64,000 bases of DNA from Pseudomonas sp. ML2-2023-3. GTDB lineage: Bacteria > Pseudomonadota > Gammaproteobacteria > Pseudomonadales > Pseudomonadaceae. The position numbers were made by a program, and so were the translations under genes. Shown piece after piece: positions 45,750 through 56,780 of the stretch. The stretch is from assembly GCF_037055275.1 (NCBI RefSeq), contig NZ_CP146343.1, positions 654,501 to 718,500 of the forward strand, in the 5' to 3' direction. How positions within the stretch are numbered: position 1 is the first letter of the stretch; every line of letters starts with the position of its first letter. Below the pieces are notes generated by a model. It did no database searches, was not told where the DNA came from, and worked only from the letters and a program-made list of their open reading frames with translations.

Positions 45750-47804
45750 TCAGCCCAGCAGTGAAATATCGGCAACGCCCAGGAACAGGCCACGCAGACG
45801 TGCCAGCAATGCATAGCGGTTAGCTCGCACGCTCGCATCTTCAGCGTTGATCATCACCGCTTCGAAGAACGCATCCACCGGCTCGCGCAGGGAGGCCAGA
45901 CGGGTCAGCGCTTCGTTGTACTGACGGGCAGCAGCCATTGGCTGTACCGCTTCGTCAGCCTTCTGGATGGCCGAGAACAACGAGAATTCACTGGCATTGT
46001 CGAAATAGCGGGCTTCAACGTGAGTTGAAACCGTGCCTTCAACCTTGCTCAGCAGATTCGATACACGCTTGTTCACGGCGGCCAGTGCAGCGGCTTCCGG
46101 CAATTGACGGAACGCCTGCACGGCTTGCACACGTTGATCGAAGTCCAGCGCCGATTTTGGATTGAGGGCACGTACCGACAGGTAAGTGGCAACGTCCACG
46201 CCTTCATCTTCATAACGCGCACGCAGGCGGTCGAAGATGAATTCCAGGACCTGGTCGGCCAAACCGGCCGACTTGATCTTGGCACCGAACGCGCTGACAG
46301 CGAAGTTCACCGCTTCAGTCAGGTCGAGGTCGAGTTTCTTGTCGATCAGAATGCGCAGGATACCCAGCGCGGCACGACGCAGTGCGTACGGGTCTTTGCT
46401 GCCGGTCGGCAACATGCCGATGCCGAAAATCCCTACGAGGGTGTCCAGCTTGTCAGCGATGGCCACTGCAGCGCCGGTCAGGGTGCTTGGCAACTCGGCG
46501 CCAGCGCCACGGGGCATGTATTGCTCGTTCAACGCCAGGGCGACGTCTTCAGGCTCACCGTCGTTCAGCGCGTAGTAGTAACCGGCAATGCCTTGCATTT
46601 CCGGGAACTCGCCGACCATTTCCGTGGCCAGGTCGCACTTGGACAGCAAACCGGCACGGGCTGCACGCGAAGCATCGCCGCCAATGCGCGGGGCAATGAA
46701 TGCCGCCAGTTTGGACACGCGTTCGGCCTTGTCGTAAACGCTGCCCAGTTGAGCCTGGAACACTACGTTTTGCAGGCGCAGGTTGAAGCTTTCGAGTGTC
46801 TGCTTTTTGTCTTGCTTGAAGAAGAACTCGGCATCGGTCAGACGTGGGCGAACCACTTTCTCGTTACCCGAAATGATCTGCTTCGGATCTTTGCTCTCGA
46901 TGTTGGCCACGGTAATAAAGCGCGGCAGCAACTTGCCATCAACGTCCAGCAGGCAGAAATACTTCTGGTTGTCCTGCATGGTGGTGATCAGGGCTTCTTG
47001 CGGCACATCCAGGAAGCGCTCTTCAAACGAGCACACCAGTGGCACCGGCCATTCAACCAGCGCGGTAACTTCGTCGAGGAGGCTTGGCGGTACGATTGCA
47101 GTACCTTCCTGCATCGTCGCCAGCTCGGCTACACGCTTGGAAATCAGCTCACGACGCTCATTGAAGTCTGCCAGCACGTAGGCTTTGCGCAGGTCTTCGA
47201 GGTAGTTGGCCGGTGCTGTGATGGTGACGTTTTCCGGATGATGGAAACGGTGACCACGGGAATCGCGACCCGATTTTTGCGCCAGGATCGTACAGTCGAT
47301 CACTTCATCGCCCAGCAGCATCACCAGCCATTGGGTTGGACGCACGAATTCGACCTTGCGGGCACCCCAGCGCATGCGCTTGGGGATAGGCAGGTCGTTG
47401 AGCGAATCTTCAACGATGGTCGGCAGCAGGGTGGCGGTCGGCTTGCCGACGATCACCTGGCTGAAACGCAGCTTTGGGCCGCTCTGATCGATTTCGCTCA
47501 GCTCAACGCCGCACTTCTTGGCGAAGCCAAGGGCTGCCTGGGTCGGGTTGCCTTCAGCGTCGAAGGCTGCCTGACGTGGCGGGCCATCGATATTGATGCT
47601 GCGGTCCGGTTGCTGGGTATCGAGCTGGGTCAGCAGCACGGCCAGGCGACGCGGCGCGGCGTAAACCTTCTTCGCGCTGAAGTTCAGACCTGCGCCTTGC
47701 AAACCTTTTTCAATCCCGGCGAGAAACGCATCAGCCAGGGTATTGAGGGCTTTTGGCGGCAGTTCTTCAGTGCCCAGTTCAACCAGAAAATCTTGAGCAC
47801 TCAT
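45750..47804 (-). CDS. glyS: Glycyl-tRNA synthetase beta subunit
   Basis: A 684-residue subunit of the bacterial tetrameric glycyl-tRNA synthetase, involved in tRNA recognition. The conserved N-terminus ([16 protein letters not shown]) and C-terminal anticodon-binding DALR-like domain are present. Its start overlaps the glyQ stop by 4 bp. Confidence 0.97.
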   Translation of the reverse strand: MSAQDFLVELGTEELPPKALNTLADAFLAGIEKGLQGAGLNFSAKKVYAAPRRLAVLLTQLDTQQPDRSINIDGPPRQAAFDAEGNPTQAALGFAKKCGVELSEIDQSGPKLRFSQVIVGKPTATLLPTIVEDSLNDLPIPKRMRWGARKVEFVRPTQWLVMLLGDEVIDCTILAQKSGRDSRGHRFHHPENVTITAPANYLEDLRKAYVLADFNERRELISKRVAELATMQEGTAIVPPSLLDEVTALVEWPVPLVCSFEERFLDVPQEALITTMQDNQKYFCLLDVDGKLLPRFITVANIESKDPKQIISGNEKVVRPRLTDAEFFFKQDKKQTLESFNLRLQNVVFQAQLGSVYDKAERVSKLAAFIAPRIGGDASRAARAGLLSKCDLATEMVGEFPEMQGIAGYYYALNDGEPEDVALALNEQYMPRGAGAELPSTLTGAAVAIADKLDTLVGIFGIGMLPTGSKDPYALRRAALGILRILIDKKLDLDLTEAVNFAVSAFGAKIKSAGLADQVLEFIFDRLRARYEDEGVDVATYLSVRALNPKSALDFDQRVQAVQAFRQLPEAAALAAVNKRVSNLLSKVEGTVSTHVEARYFDNASEFSLFSAIQKADEAVQPMAAARQYNEALTRLASLREPVDAFFEAVMINAEDASVRANRYALLARLRGLFLGVADISLLG

Positions 47805-48754
47805 TGTGCAGCCTCCAACTTAGCCAACACTTCATCACGCAAATCAGGTGGAGCCATCGGGAAGCCCAGCTTGGCGCGAGCTTCGAGATAGGCCTGAGCC
47901 ACCGCACGGGCCAGGGTGCGCACACGCAGGATGTACTGCTGACGCGCGGTCACGGAAATGGCGCGACGGGCATCAAGCAGGTTGAAGGTGTGCGACGCCT
48001 TGAGCACCATTTCGTAGCTTGGCAACGGCAGCGGCTGGTCCAGTTCGATCAGGCGCTTGGCTTCGCTTTCATAGAAATCGAACAGCTCGAACAGCTTGTC
48101 GACGTTGGCGTGTTCGAAGTTGTAGGTCGATTGCTCGACTTCGTTCTGATGGAACACATCGCCGTAGGTCACTTTGCCGAACGGGCCGTCAGTCCATACC
48201 AAGTCGTAGACGGAATCTACGCCTTGCAGGTACATCGCCAGGCGCTCAAGGCCGTAGGTGATTTCGCCAGTTACCGGGTAGCACTCAATGCCGCCGACTT
48301 GCTGGAAGTAGGTGAACTGGGTGACTTCCATACCGTTAAGCCAGATTTCCCAGCCCAGACCCCAGGCGCCCAGAGTTGGCGATTCCCAGTTGTCTTCGAC
48401 GAAACGGATGTCGTGTACCAGAGGGTCCAGGCCGATGTGTTTCAGCGAACCCAGGTACAGCTCCTGGAAGTTTGGCGGGTTTGGTTTCAAGACTACCTGG
48501 AACTGGTAGTAGTGCTGCAAACGGTTAGGGTTTTCGCCGTAGCGGCCGTCAGTCGGGCGACGACTGGGCTGCACATAAGCGGCGTTCCAGGTTTCCGGGC
48601 CCAGAGAGCGCAAAAACGTGGCGGTATGGAATGTGCCGGCGCCCACTTCCATATCGTAGGGCTGAAGCACCACACAACCTTGCTCGGCCCAGTATTGCTG
48701 GAGGGCGAGGATCAAGTCTTGGAAGGTACGCACTGCTGGCGTAGGCTGGCTCAC
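47801..48754 (-). CDS. glyQ: Glycyl-tRNA synthetase alpha subunit
   Basis: A 317-residue catalytic subunit that activates glycine. It contains the conserved [17 protein letters not shown] and [15 protein letters not shown] segments. Pair with glyS in one operon, divergent from tag across about 80 bp. Confidence 0.97.
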   Translation of the reverse strand: MSQPTPAVRTFQDLILALQQYWAEQGCVVLQPYDMEVGAGTFHTATFLRSLGPETWNAAYVQPSRRPTDGRYGENPNRLQHYYQFQVVLKPNPPNFQELYLGSLKHIGLDPLVHDIRFVEDNWESPTLGAWGLGWEIWLNGMEVTQFTYFQQVGGIECYPVTGEITYGLERLAMYLQGVDSVYDLVWTDGPFGKVTYGDVFHQNEVEQSTYNFEHANVDKLFELFDFYESEAKRLIELDQPLPLPSYEMVLKASHTFNLLDARRAISVTARQQYILRVRTLARAVAQAYLEARAKLGFPMAPPDLRDEVLAKLEAAQ

Positions 48755-48835
48755 AAATTCACCTGTTTCTTGGGCTGCGATTTAAAGAGCGGGAGTATAC
48801 CCGATTCGGTCGCCCCTCCACCCCCTGGAGCCTAT

Positions 48836-49393
48836 ATGGCACGTTGCTTCTGGTGTTCAGACGATCCGCTGTACACCGCTTATCACGATCAAGAGTGGGG
48901 AGTGCCGTTGCGCGATGCGCATGGGCTGTTCGAGTTGTTATTGCTCGAAGGGTTCCAGGCGGGTTTGTCCTGGATCACGGTTTTAAAGAAGCGCGAGCAT
49001 TATCGCAAGGTCATGTTCGGCTTCGATGTGCAGCGTTTGGCGATCATGAGCGACGCCGAAATAGAAGCGTTGCTGCAAGATCCCGGGATCATCCGCAACC
49101 GGCTCAAGGTGGCTGGAGCACGGCGCAATGCCCAGGCCTGGCTGGCGCTGGACAACCCCGTCGAGTTTTTATGGTCGTTCGTGGGCGGCAAGCCGAAGAT
49201 CAACCACTTCACCGAACGCCATGAATTTCCGGCTGTGACACCTGAGGCCGAAGCCATGAGCAAAGGCCTGAAAAAAGCCGGATTCACGTTCGTCGGCCCG
49301 ACCATTTGCTACGCCTTTATGCAGGCCAGCGGCATGGTCATGGACCACGCCACCTATTGCGACCGTTACGCCGAACTGGCAAACGGCGGTTAG
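48836..49393 (+). CDS. tag: DNA-3-methyladenine glycosylase I
   Basis: A 185-residue base-excision enzyme removing 3-methyladenine. It has the Tag start (ARCFWC), the zinc ligands Cys and His in the N- and C-terminal parts (HATYCDRY near 173-180) and the GLSWITVLKKRE substrate-pocket segment. I chose ATG 48836 with GGAG seven bases upstream; the open frame extends far upstream but that part overlaps glyQ and is not coding. Confidence 0.95.
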   Translation: MARCFWCSDDPLYTAYHDQEWGVPLRDAHGLFELLLLEGFQAGLSWITVLKKREHYRKVMFGFDVQRLAIMSDAEIEALLQDPGIIRNRLKVAGARRNAQAWLALDNPVEFLWSFVGGKPKINHFTERHEFPAVTPEAEAMSKGLKKAGFTFVGPTICYAFMQASGMVMDHATYCDRYAELANGG

Positions 49394-49418
49394 AATGCTG
49401 GCCTATTGCATTAAATCC

Positions 49419-49516
49419 TGTAGTCGCTGCCGAAGGCTGCGATAAGGTCCGAAGGACCTTCAACAATGGGGCTGCTGCGCAACCCATCGCAGCCTCGTAC
49501 CTCGTCAGCGACTACA
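49419..49516. repeat. REP doublet between tag and lpxL
   Basis: Inverted arms TGTAGTCGCTGCCGAAGG (49419 on) and a reverse copy ending at 49516, with an inner hairpin (AAGGTCC/GGACCTT, 49444-49460). Same family as the element at 28865 and 54577 but with imperfect arms. Confidence 0.8.
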
Positions 49517-49546
49517 AAGCCGTTTTGTTTTGAATGGGATAACCCT

Positions 49547-50434
49547 GTGGAAAAGTTTAAAGGCGCCTTGCTGGTCGGGGCTTTGCGATTGTTTGCCATG
49601 CTCCCGTGGGGCGCGGTGCAGCGCGTGGGGTCGGCCATTGGCTGGTTGATGTGGAAACTGCCTAACCGATCGCGTGATGTAGTGCGTATCAACCTGGCCA
49701 AGTGTTTCCCCGAGATGGACCCGGTCGCCCGTGAGCAACTGGTGGGCCAAAGCCTCAAGGACATCGGCAAAAGCCTGACCGAGAGCGCTTGCGCCTGGAT
49801 CTGGCCCGCCCAGCGTTCCATTGATCTGGTGCGTGAAGTCGAAGGCCTGGACGTGCTCAAGGACGCTTTGGCCTCCGGCAAGGGCGTAGTGGGCATCACC
49901 AGCCACCTGGGTAACTGGGAAGTGCTCAACCACTTCTACTGCAGCCAGTGCAAACCGATCATTTTTTATCGCCCGCCCAAGCTCAAGGCGGTAGACGAAC
50001 TGCTGCAAAAACAACGTGTGCAACTGGGCAACCGCGTGGCCGCATCGACCAAAGAAGGCATTTTGAGTGTCATCAAGGAAGTGCGAAAAGGCGGTCAGGT
50101 CGGGATTCCGGCCGACCCGGAGCCAGCAGAGTCAGCCGGTATCTTTGTACCGTTCCTCGGCACGATGGCCCTGACCAGCAAGTTTGTGCCCAACATGCTG
50201 GCGGGTGGCAAGGCAGTGGGCGTGTTCCTGCACGCACTGCGCCTGCCGGACGGTTCGGGCTTTAAAGTGATTCTGGAAGCGGCGCCCGAAGAGATGTACA
50301 GCACCGACACGGCAACCTCGTGTGCGGCCATGAGCAAGGTGGTCGAAAAATATGTGCGGGCGTACCCGAGCCAGTACATGTGGAGCATGAAGCGCTTCAA
50401 AAAGCGTCCGCCGGGAGAAGCGCGCTGGTACTAA
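49547..50434 (+). CDS. lpxL: Lipid A lauroyl acyltransferase, LpxL/HtrB family
   Basis: A 295-residue membrane-associated acyltransferase adding a secondary acyl chain to lipid A. The catalytic HLGNWE motif (about residues 118-123) is of the HX4D/E type, and the conserved ESAGIFVPFLG segment lies in the middle. Start is GTG 49547 (MEKFKGALLVGAL) with GGGAT upstream, in agreement with homologues at this locus. P. aeruginosa has a 2-hydroxylaurate-related HtrB at this position; the exact acyl specificity is not visible. Confidence 0.88.
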   Translation: MEKFKGALLVGALRLFAMLPWGAVQRVGSAIGWLMWKLPNRSRDVVRINLAKCFPEMDPVAREQLVGQSLKDIGKSLTESACAWIWPAQRSIDLVREVEGLDVLKDALASGKGVVGITSHLGNWEVLNHFYCSQCKPIIFYRPPKLKAVDELLQKQRVQLGNRVAASTKEGILSVIKEVRKGGQVGIPADPEPAESAGIFVPFLGTMALTSKFVPNMLAGGKAVGVFLHALRLPDGSGFKVILEAAPEEMYSTDTATSCAAMSKVVEKYVRAYPSQYMWSMKRFKKRPPGEARWY

Positions 50435-50447
50435 AGCCACTCACCCC

Positions 50448-50534
50448 TGTGGGAGCGGGCTTGCTCGCGATTGCATTGACGCGGTTTTAAAACTGAACCG
50501 CGCTGTCTGCATCGCGAGCAAGCCCGCTCTCACA
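50448..50534. repeat. REP doublet between lpxL and TPR gene
   Basis: Inverted arms (50448-50471, 50511-50534) of the GTGGGAGCGGGCTTGCTCGCGAT family, with an inner GCGGTT/AACCGC stem. It lies in the convergent gap and may act as a bidirectional terminator. Confidence 0.85.
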
Positions 50535-50548
50535 TTGGATGGGCAGTG

Positions 50549-50860
50549 TCAGGAGACTTTATCGAGTTTCTTCAAAAACACGGTCATTTCTTTCTCGGCC
50601 TGTTTGTCGCCATGGGCCTGGGCTGCTGCAATCCCCTGCTCCCATGCCGTGCGCGCGGCCACACGATCGCCCGCCGCCAGTTGCGCCTTGCCCAGCAGCT
50701 TCCAGGCTGCGGAATACTTGGGGTCAAACGCCACACAGCGTTGCAGGTGCTCCGCCGCCTTGAGGTTATCCCCAAGGTCGAGATAACCCTTGCCCAGGCC
50801 AAAGCGCAGCAATGAGTTATCCACACCCTTGGCCAGCATTTTCTCTAGTGACTCCAGCAT
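50549..50860 (-). CDS. Tetratricopeptide repeat protein
   Basis: A 103-residue soluble protein made of about two to three TPR helix pairs, with the repeat consensus visible in LGKGYLDLGDNLKAAEHLQR and LGKAQLAAGDRVAARTAWEQ. The homologue is conserved at this place, downstream of trkA, in P. aeruginosa. Function unknown; a protein-protein adaptor is likely. A perfect DnaA box (50817-50825) lies in its 5' part. Confidence 0.85.
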   Translation of the reverse strand: MLESLEKMLAKGVDNSLLRFGLGKGYLDLGDNLKAAEHLQRCVAFDPKYSAAWKLLGKAQLAAGDRVAARTAWEQGIAAAQAHGDKQAEKEMTVFLKKLDKVS

Positions 50861-50870
50861 TCCTGACTCC

Positions 50871-52247
50871 TTAGAAAAAGCTCAATCCCACGTGGAACAG
50901 CTTCTCTACGTCGCGAATATGCTTTTTATCCACAAGGAACAAGATCACGTGGTCGCCAGCATTGATCACAGTAGAGTCGTGGGCAATCAGTACTTCTTCG
51001 TCGCGAATAATCGCGCCAATCGTAGTGCCCGGCGGCAGATTGATCTCGCCGATACGACGACCAATCACTTTGCTTGACCTCGAATCACCGTGGGCAATCG
51101 CCTCGATCGCCTCGGCCGCTCCACGGCGCAATGAGTGCACGCTGACGATATCGCCACGGCGCACGTGGGCCAGCAAGGTGCCGATGGTGGCCAACTGGGG
51201 GCTGATGGCGATATCGATCTCGCCGCCCTGGATCAGATCCACGTAGGCCGGGTTGTTGATGATGGTCATCACCTTTTTTGCACCCAGGCGCTTGGCCAGC
51301 AGCGAGGACATGATATTGGCCTCGTCGTCGTTGGTCAGGGCCAAAAATACGTCGGCGTCCGCAATGTTCTCTTCGAGCATCAAATCGCGGTCAGAAGCGC
51401 TGCCTTGCAGCACCACAGTGCTGTCGAGGGTGTCGGACAAATAACGGCAACGTGCCGGGTTCATCTCGATGATCTTGACCTGATACCGGCTTTCAATCGC
51501 CTCGGCCAAACGCTCACCGATCTGCCCGCCACCGGCGATCACAATGCGCTTGTAGCTTTCGTCGAGACGGCGCATTTCGCTCATTACGGCGCGAATGTTG
51601 GCCTTGGCGGCGATGAAAAAGACCTCATCGTCAGCCTCAATCACCGTATCGCCACGGGGGGTGATCGGCCGGTCACGTCGGAAAATCGCTGCTACTCGCG
51701 TATCCACATTCGGCATGTGTTCACGGAGCTGGCGCAGTTGCTGACCAATCAACGGGCCGCCGTAGTACGCCTTGACCGCAACCAGTTGTGCCTTGCCTTC
51801 GGCAAAGTCGATGACCTGCAAGGCGCCGGGGTGTTCGATCAGGCGCTTGATGTAATTGGTTACTACCTGCTCGGGGCTGATCAGCACGTCGACCGGGATT
51901 GCGTCGTTGTCGAACAACTCCTGGCCGCGTGTCAGATAAGCCGCCTCGCGGACCCGGGCGATTTTGGTCGGGGTATGAAACAGCGTGTAGGCCACCTGGC
52001 ACGCGACCATATTGGTCTCGTCGCTGTTGGTGACCGCCACCAGCATGTCCGCGTCATCCGCCCCCGCCTGACGCAGCACATTGGGCAGCGAGGCTCGGCC
52101 CTGCACGGTCCGAATATCGAGGCGATCACCGAGGTCGCGCAGGCGCTCACCATCAGTGTCGACCACGGTGATGTCGTTGGCTTCGCTGGCCAAATGTTCT
52201 GCCAGCGTACCGCCGACCTGGCCTGCGCCGAGGATGATGATTTTCAT
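50871..52247 (-). CDS. trkA: Trk system potassium transport regulator TrkA
   Basis: A 458-residue peripheral membrane protein that gates the TrkH/TrkG potassium channel. It is two RCK units: NAD-binding GAGQVGG (residues 7-13) and a second [14 protein letters not shown] near 238-251, each followed by a TrkA_C domain. The start has a good match to homologues. rsmB lies 19 bp upstream on the same strand. Confidence 0.96.
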   Translation of the reverse strand: MKIIILGAGQVGGTLAEHLASEANDITVVDTDGERLRDLGDRLDIRTVQGRASLPNVLRQAGADDADMLVAVTNSDETNMVACQVAYTLFHTPTKIARVREAAYLTRGQELFDNDAIPVDVLISPEQVVTNYIKRLIEHPGALQVIDFAEGKAQLVAVKAYYGGPLIGQQLRQLREHMPNVDTRVAAIFRRDRPITPRGDTVIEADDEVFFIAAKANIRAVMSEMRRLDESYKRIVIAGGGQIGERLAEAIESRYQVKIIEMNPARCRYLSDTLDSTVVLQGSASDRDLMLEENIADADVFLALTNDDEANIMSSLLAKRLGAKKVMTIINNPAYVDLIQGGEIDIAISPQLATIGTLLAHVRRGDIVSVHSLRRGAAEAIEAIAHGDSRSSKVIGRRIGEINLPPGTTIGAIIRDEEVLIAHDSTVINAGDHVILFLVDKKHIRDVEKLFHVGLSFF

Positions 52248-52266
52248 GCCTGCAATCCCTAATCAG

Positions 52267-53577
52267 TTAGCCGCGAGCGGCCGCGATTTTGATCAATTTG
52301 GCGTAGTAGAAGCCGTCGTGCCCGCCCTCTTGCGCCAGCAACTGGCGGCCGTGGGGTTGCTTGAGACCGAACTGCCCGGCGATATCCAGCTCTCGGGCAC
52401 CCGGGGTACGGGCGAGAAAGGCTTCGATCACGTCGGTGTTTTCAGTCGGCAACGTCGAGCAGGTGGCATAGAGCAAGATGCCACCAACTTCCAGAGTTGG
52501 CCACATCGCGTCCAGCAGTTCGCCTTGCAAGGCTGCGAGCGCGGCAATGTCATCGGGTTGGCGGGTCAGCTTGATGTCCGGGTGACGGCGGATAACACCG
52601 GTCGCCGAACACGGCGCATCCAGCAGGATGCGCTGGAAGGGCTTGCCGTCCCACCAGGTGGCGGTGTCGCGGCCATCGGCAGCGATCAGCTCGGCGCTCA
52701 GGCCCAGACGCTCAAGGTTTTCGCGCACGCGCACCAGACGCTTGGCTTCCAGGTCGACCGCCACTACGCCCGCCAGTGCAGGTTCGACTTCCAGGATGTG
52801 GCAGGTTTTACCGCCCGGTGCGCAGCAGGCGTCAAGCACACGCTGGCCCGGCGCCAGATCCAGAAGGTTGGCGGCCAGTTGCGCGGCCTCGTCCTGCACG
52901 CTGATCCATCCTTCGGCAAAGCCCGGCAGATTGCGTACATCGCAGGCTTGGGCCAGCACGATCCCGTCCTGGCTGTAGACACACGGCTGGGCCTCGATCC
53001 CGGCCTCGACCAGCAACTGCAGATACCCATCGCGGCTGTGGTGACGACGGTTAACCCGAAGAATCATCGGCGGGTGGGTATTGTTGGCCGCGCAAATAGC
53101 TTCCCACTGCTCAGGCCAGAAGGCCTTCAGGGATTTTTGCAGCCAGCGCGGGTGGGCGGTACGCACCACGGGATCATGCTCCAGCTCGGCCAGCAAGGCT
53201 TCGCTCTCGCGCTGGGCGTTGCGCAGCACGGCGTTGAGCAGGGCTTTGGCCCACGGCTTTTTCAGCTTGTCGGCGCAGCCTACGGTTTCGCCGATGGCAG
53301 CGTGGGCCGGAATACGGGTATAGAGCAGTTGATACAGACCGACCAGCAGCAGCGCCTCGACGTCCGCATCCGCAGCCTTGAACGGCTTTTGCAGCAGCTT
53401 GTTGGCCAGCGCCGACAGGCGCGGCTGCCAGCGGGCAGTACCGAACGCCAGGTCCTGGGTCAGGCCGCGATCGCGCACCTCAACCTTGTCCAGTTGCAGC
53501 GGCAAGGAGCTGTTGAGCGATGCTTTGCCGTTCAACACTGCAGTCAGTGCCTTGGCAGCGGCCAGACGAGGGTTCAT
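52267..53577 (-). CDS. rsmB: 16S rRNA (cytosine967-C5)-methyltransferase
   Basis: A 436-residue protein with an N-terminal NusB-like RNA-binding domain (to about 140) and a C-terminal SAM methyltransferase domain. The motif [11 protein letters not shown] and the catalytic cysteine in LLYATCS are present. The start overlaps the fmt stop (ATGA). Confidence 0.96.
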   Translation of the reverse strand: MNPRLAAAKALTAVLNGKASLNSSLPLQLDKVEVRDRGLTQDLAFGTARWQPRLSALANKLLQKPFKAADADVEALLLVGLYQLLYTRIPAHAAIGETVGCADKLKKPWAKALLNAVLRNAQRESEALLAELEHDPVVRTAHPRWLQKSLKAFWPEQWEAICAANNTHPPMILRVNRRHHSRDGYLQLLVEAGIEAQPCVYSQDGIVLAQACDVRNLPGFAEGWISVQDEAAQLAANLLDLAPGQRVLDACCAPGGKTCHILEVEPALAGVVAVDLEAKRLVRVRENLERLGLSAELIAADGRDTATWWDGKPFQRILLDAPCSATGVIRRHPDIKLTRQPDDIAALAALQGELLDAMWPTLEVGGILLYATCSTLPTENTDVIEAFLARTPGARELDIAGQFGLKQPHGRQLLAQEGGHDGFYYAKLIKIAAARG

Positions 53578-54533
53578 TGCGCGTTTTCCGTTTGACCGAG
53601 GGTGATGCCGACAGCGAATTTCTCACGGCGACTGTTGAAAAAATCACTGAAGTTCAGTGCTTTACCGCCAGGTAATTGCAGACGTGTCAGGCATAGCGCG
53701 CCTTCACCGCAGCCAACGATCAGGCCGTCTTTGCTCGCGGCAATAATCTGCCCCGGCGCGCCCTTGGCGTCAGCAATGGTAGCGGCCAGCACCTTGAGGG
53801 CTTCGCCACTGAGTGTACTGTGGCAAATCGGCCAGGGGTTGAAGGCGCGAATCAGACGCTCCAACTCAACAGCCGGGCGGCTCCAGTCGATGCGTGCTTC
53901 GTCTTTATTGAGCTTGTGGGCGTAGGTCGCCAGGCTGTCGTCCTGCACGTCGCCTTGCAGCGTGCCCGCAGCCAGACCGGCGATGGCCTGGATAACAGCC
54001 GGTGGGCCCAACTCTGCCAGACGGTCGTGCAGGCTGCCGCCGGTGTCGTCGGCAGTGATCGGGGTGACAGACTTGAGCAGCATGGGGCCGGTATCCAGAC
54101 CCGCCTCCATGCGCATCACGGTCACACCGCTTTCACTGTCGCCCGCTTCGATGGCGCGTTGAATCGGCGCCGCTCCACGCCAGCGTGGCAACAAGGACGC
54201 GTGGCTGTTGATGCAGCCCAGACGCGGAATATCCAGCACCACTTGAGGCAGGATCAGGCCGTATGCCACCACCACCAGCAAGTCCGGCTTGAGCGCGGCC
54301 AGTTCGGCTTGAGCCTCGGGTGCGCGCAGGGTTGGCGGCTGCATGACCGGGATGTTGTGTTCCAGGGCCAGTTGCTTGACCGGGCTTGGCATCAGCTTTT
54401 GCCCGCGCCCGGCCGGACGATCCGGTTGGGTGTAGACCGCGACGATCTCGTAAGGGGTGCTTAGCAGCGCCTTGAGGTGTTCGGCGGCGAATTCTGGGGT
54501 GCCAGCAAAGACGATGCGCAGTGGCTCAGTCAT
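53574..54533 (-). CDS. fmt: Methionyl-tRNA formyltransferase
   Basis: A 319-residue enzyme that formylates initiator Met-tRNA using 10-formyltetrahydrofolate. The catalytic [12 protein letters not shown] segment (about residues 109-120) is conserved. In the def-fmt-rsmB-trkA set, separated from def by a REP doublet. Confidence 0.97.
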   Translation of the reverse strand: MTEPLRIVFAGTPEFAAEHLKALLSTPYEIVAVYTQPDRPAGRGQKLMPSPVKQLALEHNIPVMQPPTLRAPEAQAELAALKPDLLVVVAYGLILPQVVLDIPRLGCINSHASLLPRWRGAAPIQRAIEAGDSESGVTVMRMEAGLDTGPMLLKSVTPITADDTGGSLHDRLAELGPPAVIQAIAGLAAGTLQGDVQDDSLATYAHKLNKDEARIDWSRPAVELERLIRAFNPWPICHSTLSGEALKVLAATIADAKGAPGQIIAASKDGLIVGCGEGALCLTRLQLPGGKALNFSDFFNSRREKFAVGITLGQTENAQ

Positions 54534-54576
54534 GGATTACTCACTTGGAATAGGGGGGAGAGTCCTGCGAGATACC

Positions 54577-54721
54577 TGTAGCCGCTGACGAGGAACGAGG
54601 CTGCGATCGGGTGCGAAGCGGCCGTAAATTCAGACGACGCGGTGTGTCAGCGGCATTCAGGGCGCGGGTTTTACGGCTGCTACGCACCCGATCGCAGCCT
54701 CGTTCCTCGTCAGCGGCTACA
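54577..54721. repeat. REP doublet between def and fmt
   Basis: Perfect 39-base inverted arms (54577-54615, 54683-54721) with an inner GCCGTAAA/TTTACGGC pairing. Contains the TGTAGCCGCTGACGAGG motif, related to the elements at 28865 and 49419. It sits within the def-fmt operon and would form a strong intercistronic hairpin. Confidence 0.87.
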
Positions 54722-54748
54722 AGAGCAGCGCTGACCTCAGGCAATTGA

Positions 54749-55255
54749 TCAAGCGTTCTGGCGGTGCAGTTTTTCCAGCTTCTTCTTGATCCGGTCACGC
54801 TTGAGCGTAGACAGGTAATCCACGAACAGCTTGCCGTTGAGGTGGTCGCATTCGTGCTGAATGCACACCGCCAGCAGGCCTTCGGCGATCATTTCGAAAG
54901 GCTTGCCGTCACGGTCCAGCGCCTTGATCTTGACACGCTGTGGGCGATCGACGTTTTCGTAGTAACCCGGTACCGAGAGGCAGCCTTCCTGATACTGGCC
55001 CATCTCGTCGGACAGGATCTCGAACTCCGGGTTGATAAACACCATGGGTTCGCTGCGGTCTTCGCTCAGATCCATGACCACGATGCGTTTGTGCACGTTG
55101 ATCTGAGTGGCGGCCAGACCGATGCCCGGCGCCTCGTACATGGTTTCAAACATGTCATCGATCAACTGACGGACTTCGTCGTCCACAACCGCCACGGGTT
55201 TGGCGATGGTACGCAGACGCGAGTCTGGGAATTCGAGGATGTTCAAAATAGCCAT
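54749..55255 (-). CDS. def: Peptide deformylase
   Basis: A 168-residue metalloenzyme that removes the N-formyl group from new proteins. All three family motifs are present: GIGLAATQ (about 45-52), EGCLSVP (about 89-95) and HECDHLNG (about 132-139) with the metal ligands Cys and two His. Start ATG 55255 (MAILNILEF) was chosen by family match. Next to fmt, which makes the substrate group. Confidence 0.97.
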   Translation of the reverse strand: MAILNILEFPDSRLRTIAKPVAVVDDEVRQLIDDMFETMYEAPGIGLAATQINVHKRIVVMDLSEDRSEPMVFINPEFEILSDEMGQYQEGCLSVPGYYENVDRPQRVKIKALDRDGKPFEMIAEGLLAVCIQHECDHLNGKLFVDYLSTLKRDRIKKKLEKLHRQNA

Positions 55256-55653
55256 AAGTTTGATTGGTGCACTGTGTGAAAGATTCAAAAACGGTTGTCA
55301 GGTGGGTCCTGTGGACTCGAGCAACCTGTGCAAAACGTCTCCTTCAGAGAGAACCCGCTCGGGCTCTGGCGTTTCACGCGAGTACACATAATAAAGGGAT
55401 TCACCCGCGGATGAAACGACTAGCTGCCGGGCTGCACGCGCAGGTGGCCGGTGCATGTCTCAATTTGAAACCTGTGAGATCAGCCTCTTGGCAGCGTTCA
55501 ACTAATGTTGGGTTTCTACGTACGGTTTCAAGGTCCGGCCGGTGGCTCAATCGTACCGTTCTCATCGTTTCCCAAACAACTTGTCAACAGACTTATCCAC
55601 AGCTTGTTCCTTATGTTCAGATGGAATAACCGATCAAGGATGATCCTATTCCG
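55256..55653. other. def-dprA gap without a recognisable gene
   Basis: In P. aeruginosa and many relatives a LysM-domain gene (PA0020/tsaP) occupies this place between def and dprA. Here 398 bp hold no LysM-like frame; only the promoters of the divergent genes and one DnaA box (55593-55601) can be seen. An open frame from about 55264 to 55629 has no recognisable product and unusual composition. Confidence 0.6.
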
Positions 55654-56745
55654 TTGTCAGAAATATCCCCGGCTGAACTCGAAGCCCGTTTGCGTTTGCA
55701 CCGCCTGCCCGAGATTGGGCCACGGCGTTACTACACCCTTTTCAGGGCCTTCGGTTCGGCCAGTTCGGCGCTCAGTGCGCCTGCCTCCGCCTGGCATGCA
55801 TTGGGGCTGCCCGCAGCCTGTGCCCAGGCGCGACGCAGCCCTGAGGTTCGCGAGGGTGCCAGCGCTGCATTGCGCTGGCTTGAGCGCTCCGGGCAGCACG
55901 TGCTGTTCCATGACCAGGCCGATTACCCTGCTTTATTGAGTGAACTCAGCGATGCTCCCCCCGTGTTATTCGTGGCTGGGGCCCCTTCTATTCTGGAAAA
56001 GCCGCAGCTGGCGATGGTCGGTAGCCGACGCGCTTCACGCCCGGGCCTGGACACCACAGCAGCCTTTTCCCGCAGCCTTGCCGGAGCCGGTTTTGTAATT
56101 ACCAGCGGGCTGGCGCTGGGGGTAGACGGCGCGGCGCATCAAGCCGCTCTGGACGTTGGCGGACAGACGGTGGGCGTATTGGGCACCGGTTTGCAAAAAC
56201 TTTATCCACAGCGCCATCGCGCCCTGGCAGACGCAATGATTGCCAGCGGCAGCGCGGTGGTTTCGGAGTTCCCTCTGGACGCCGGCCCGCTACCGGCCAA
56301 CTTCCCGCGGCGTAACCGAATCATCAGCGGTTTATCCCTTGGTGTGCTGGTGGTGGAGGCCAGTGTGGCCAGCGGCTCGCTGATCACCGCCCGCCTGGCG
56401 GCTGAACAGGGGCGCGAGGTGTACGCCATGCCCGGTTCTATCCATCATCCGGGAGCACGGGGTTGTCATCAGTTGATCCGCGATGGCGCCACTCTGGTCG
56501 AGACCGTGGAGCATATTCTGGAAGGCCTGCGTGGCTGGCGCTCATTGCCGTTATCCACAACCGATTTATTTACACCAAGCTGTCATCCATTAGTGCAATT
56601 GTTGCAGGCAGCGCCTCAAACCAGCGAAGCACTGGTCACTGCCAGTGGTTGGGATTTACCTCGATTGCTGGCGGCAATGACCGAACTCGAACTGGCGGGG
56701 CACGTCGTGCTGGAGGGCGGGCGTTGGTTTGCGCGGCCCAGCTAA
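55654..56745 (+). CDS. dprA: DNA-processing protein DprA
   Basis: A 363-residue protein that binds single-stranded DNA and loads RecA, best known in natural transformation. The Rossmann-like core carries [11 protein letters not shown] (about residues 114-124), [14 protein letters not shown] (about 149-162) and [12 protein letters not shown] (about 213-224); the C-terminal winged-helix domain (from about 300) is present. Start TTG 55654 gives [10 protein letters not shown]; the AAGGA box is rather far (13 bases), so the exact start is not sure. Three DnaA boxes lie in or just before it (55593, 56202, 56551). Confidence 0.93.
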   Translation: MSEISPAELEARLRLHRLPEIGPRRYYTLFRAFGSASSALSAPASAWHALGLPAACAQARRSPEVREGASAALRWLERSGQHVLFHDQADYPALLSELSDAPPVLFVAGAPSILEKPQLAMVGSRRASRPGLDTTAAFSRSLAGAGFVITSGLALGVDGAAHQAALDVGGQTVGVLGTGLQKLYPQRHRALADAMIASGSAVVSEFPLDAGPLPANFPRRNRIISGLSLGVLVVEASVASGSLITARLAAEQGREVYAMPGSIHHPGARGCHQLIRDGATLVETVEHILEGLRGWRSLPLSTTDLFTPSCHPLVQLLQAAPQTSEALVTASGWDLPRLLAAMTELELAGHVVLEGGRWFARPS

Positions 56746-56780
56746 GTACACTGCGTGTAGTACATATCTGGAGACATTCA

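Noticed and set aside
46104..47891. A 595-codon open frame opposite glyS, and a 531-codon frame opposite parA/parB (22562-24157)
   Set aside because: Both are antisense to conserved genes and carry no family features.
48000..48835. Upstream extension of the tag reading frame by over 300 codons
   Set aside because: It lies antisense to glyQ. The conserved Tag N-terminus and ribosome-binding site are at 48836.
50884..50899. A third parS-like site (AATCCCACGTGGAACA)
   Set aside because: Three mismatches in one half-site; without binding data it is too weak to list as parS.
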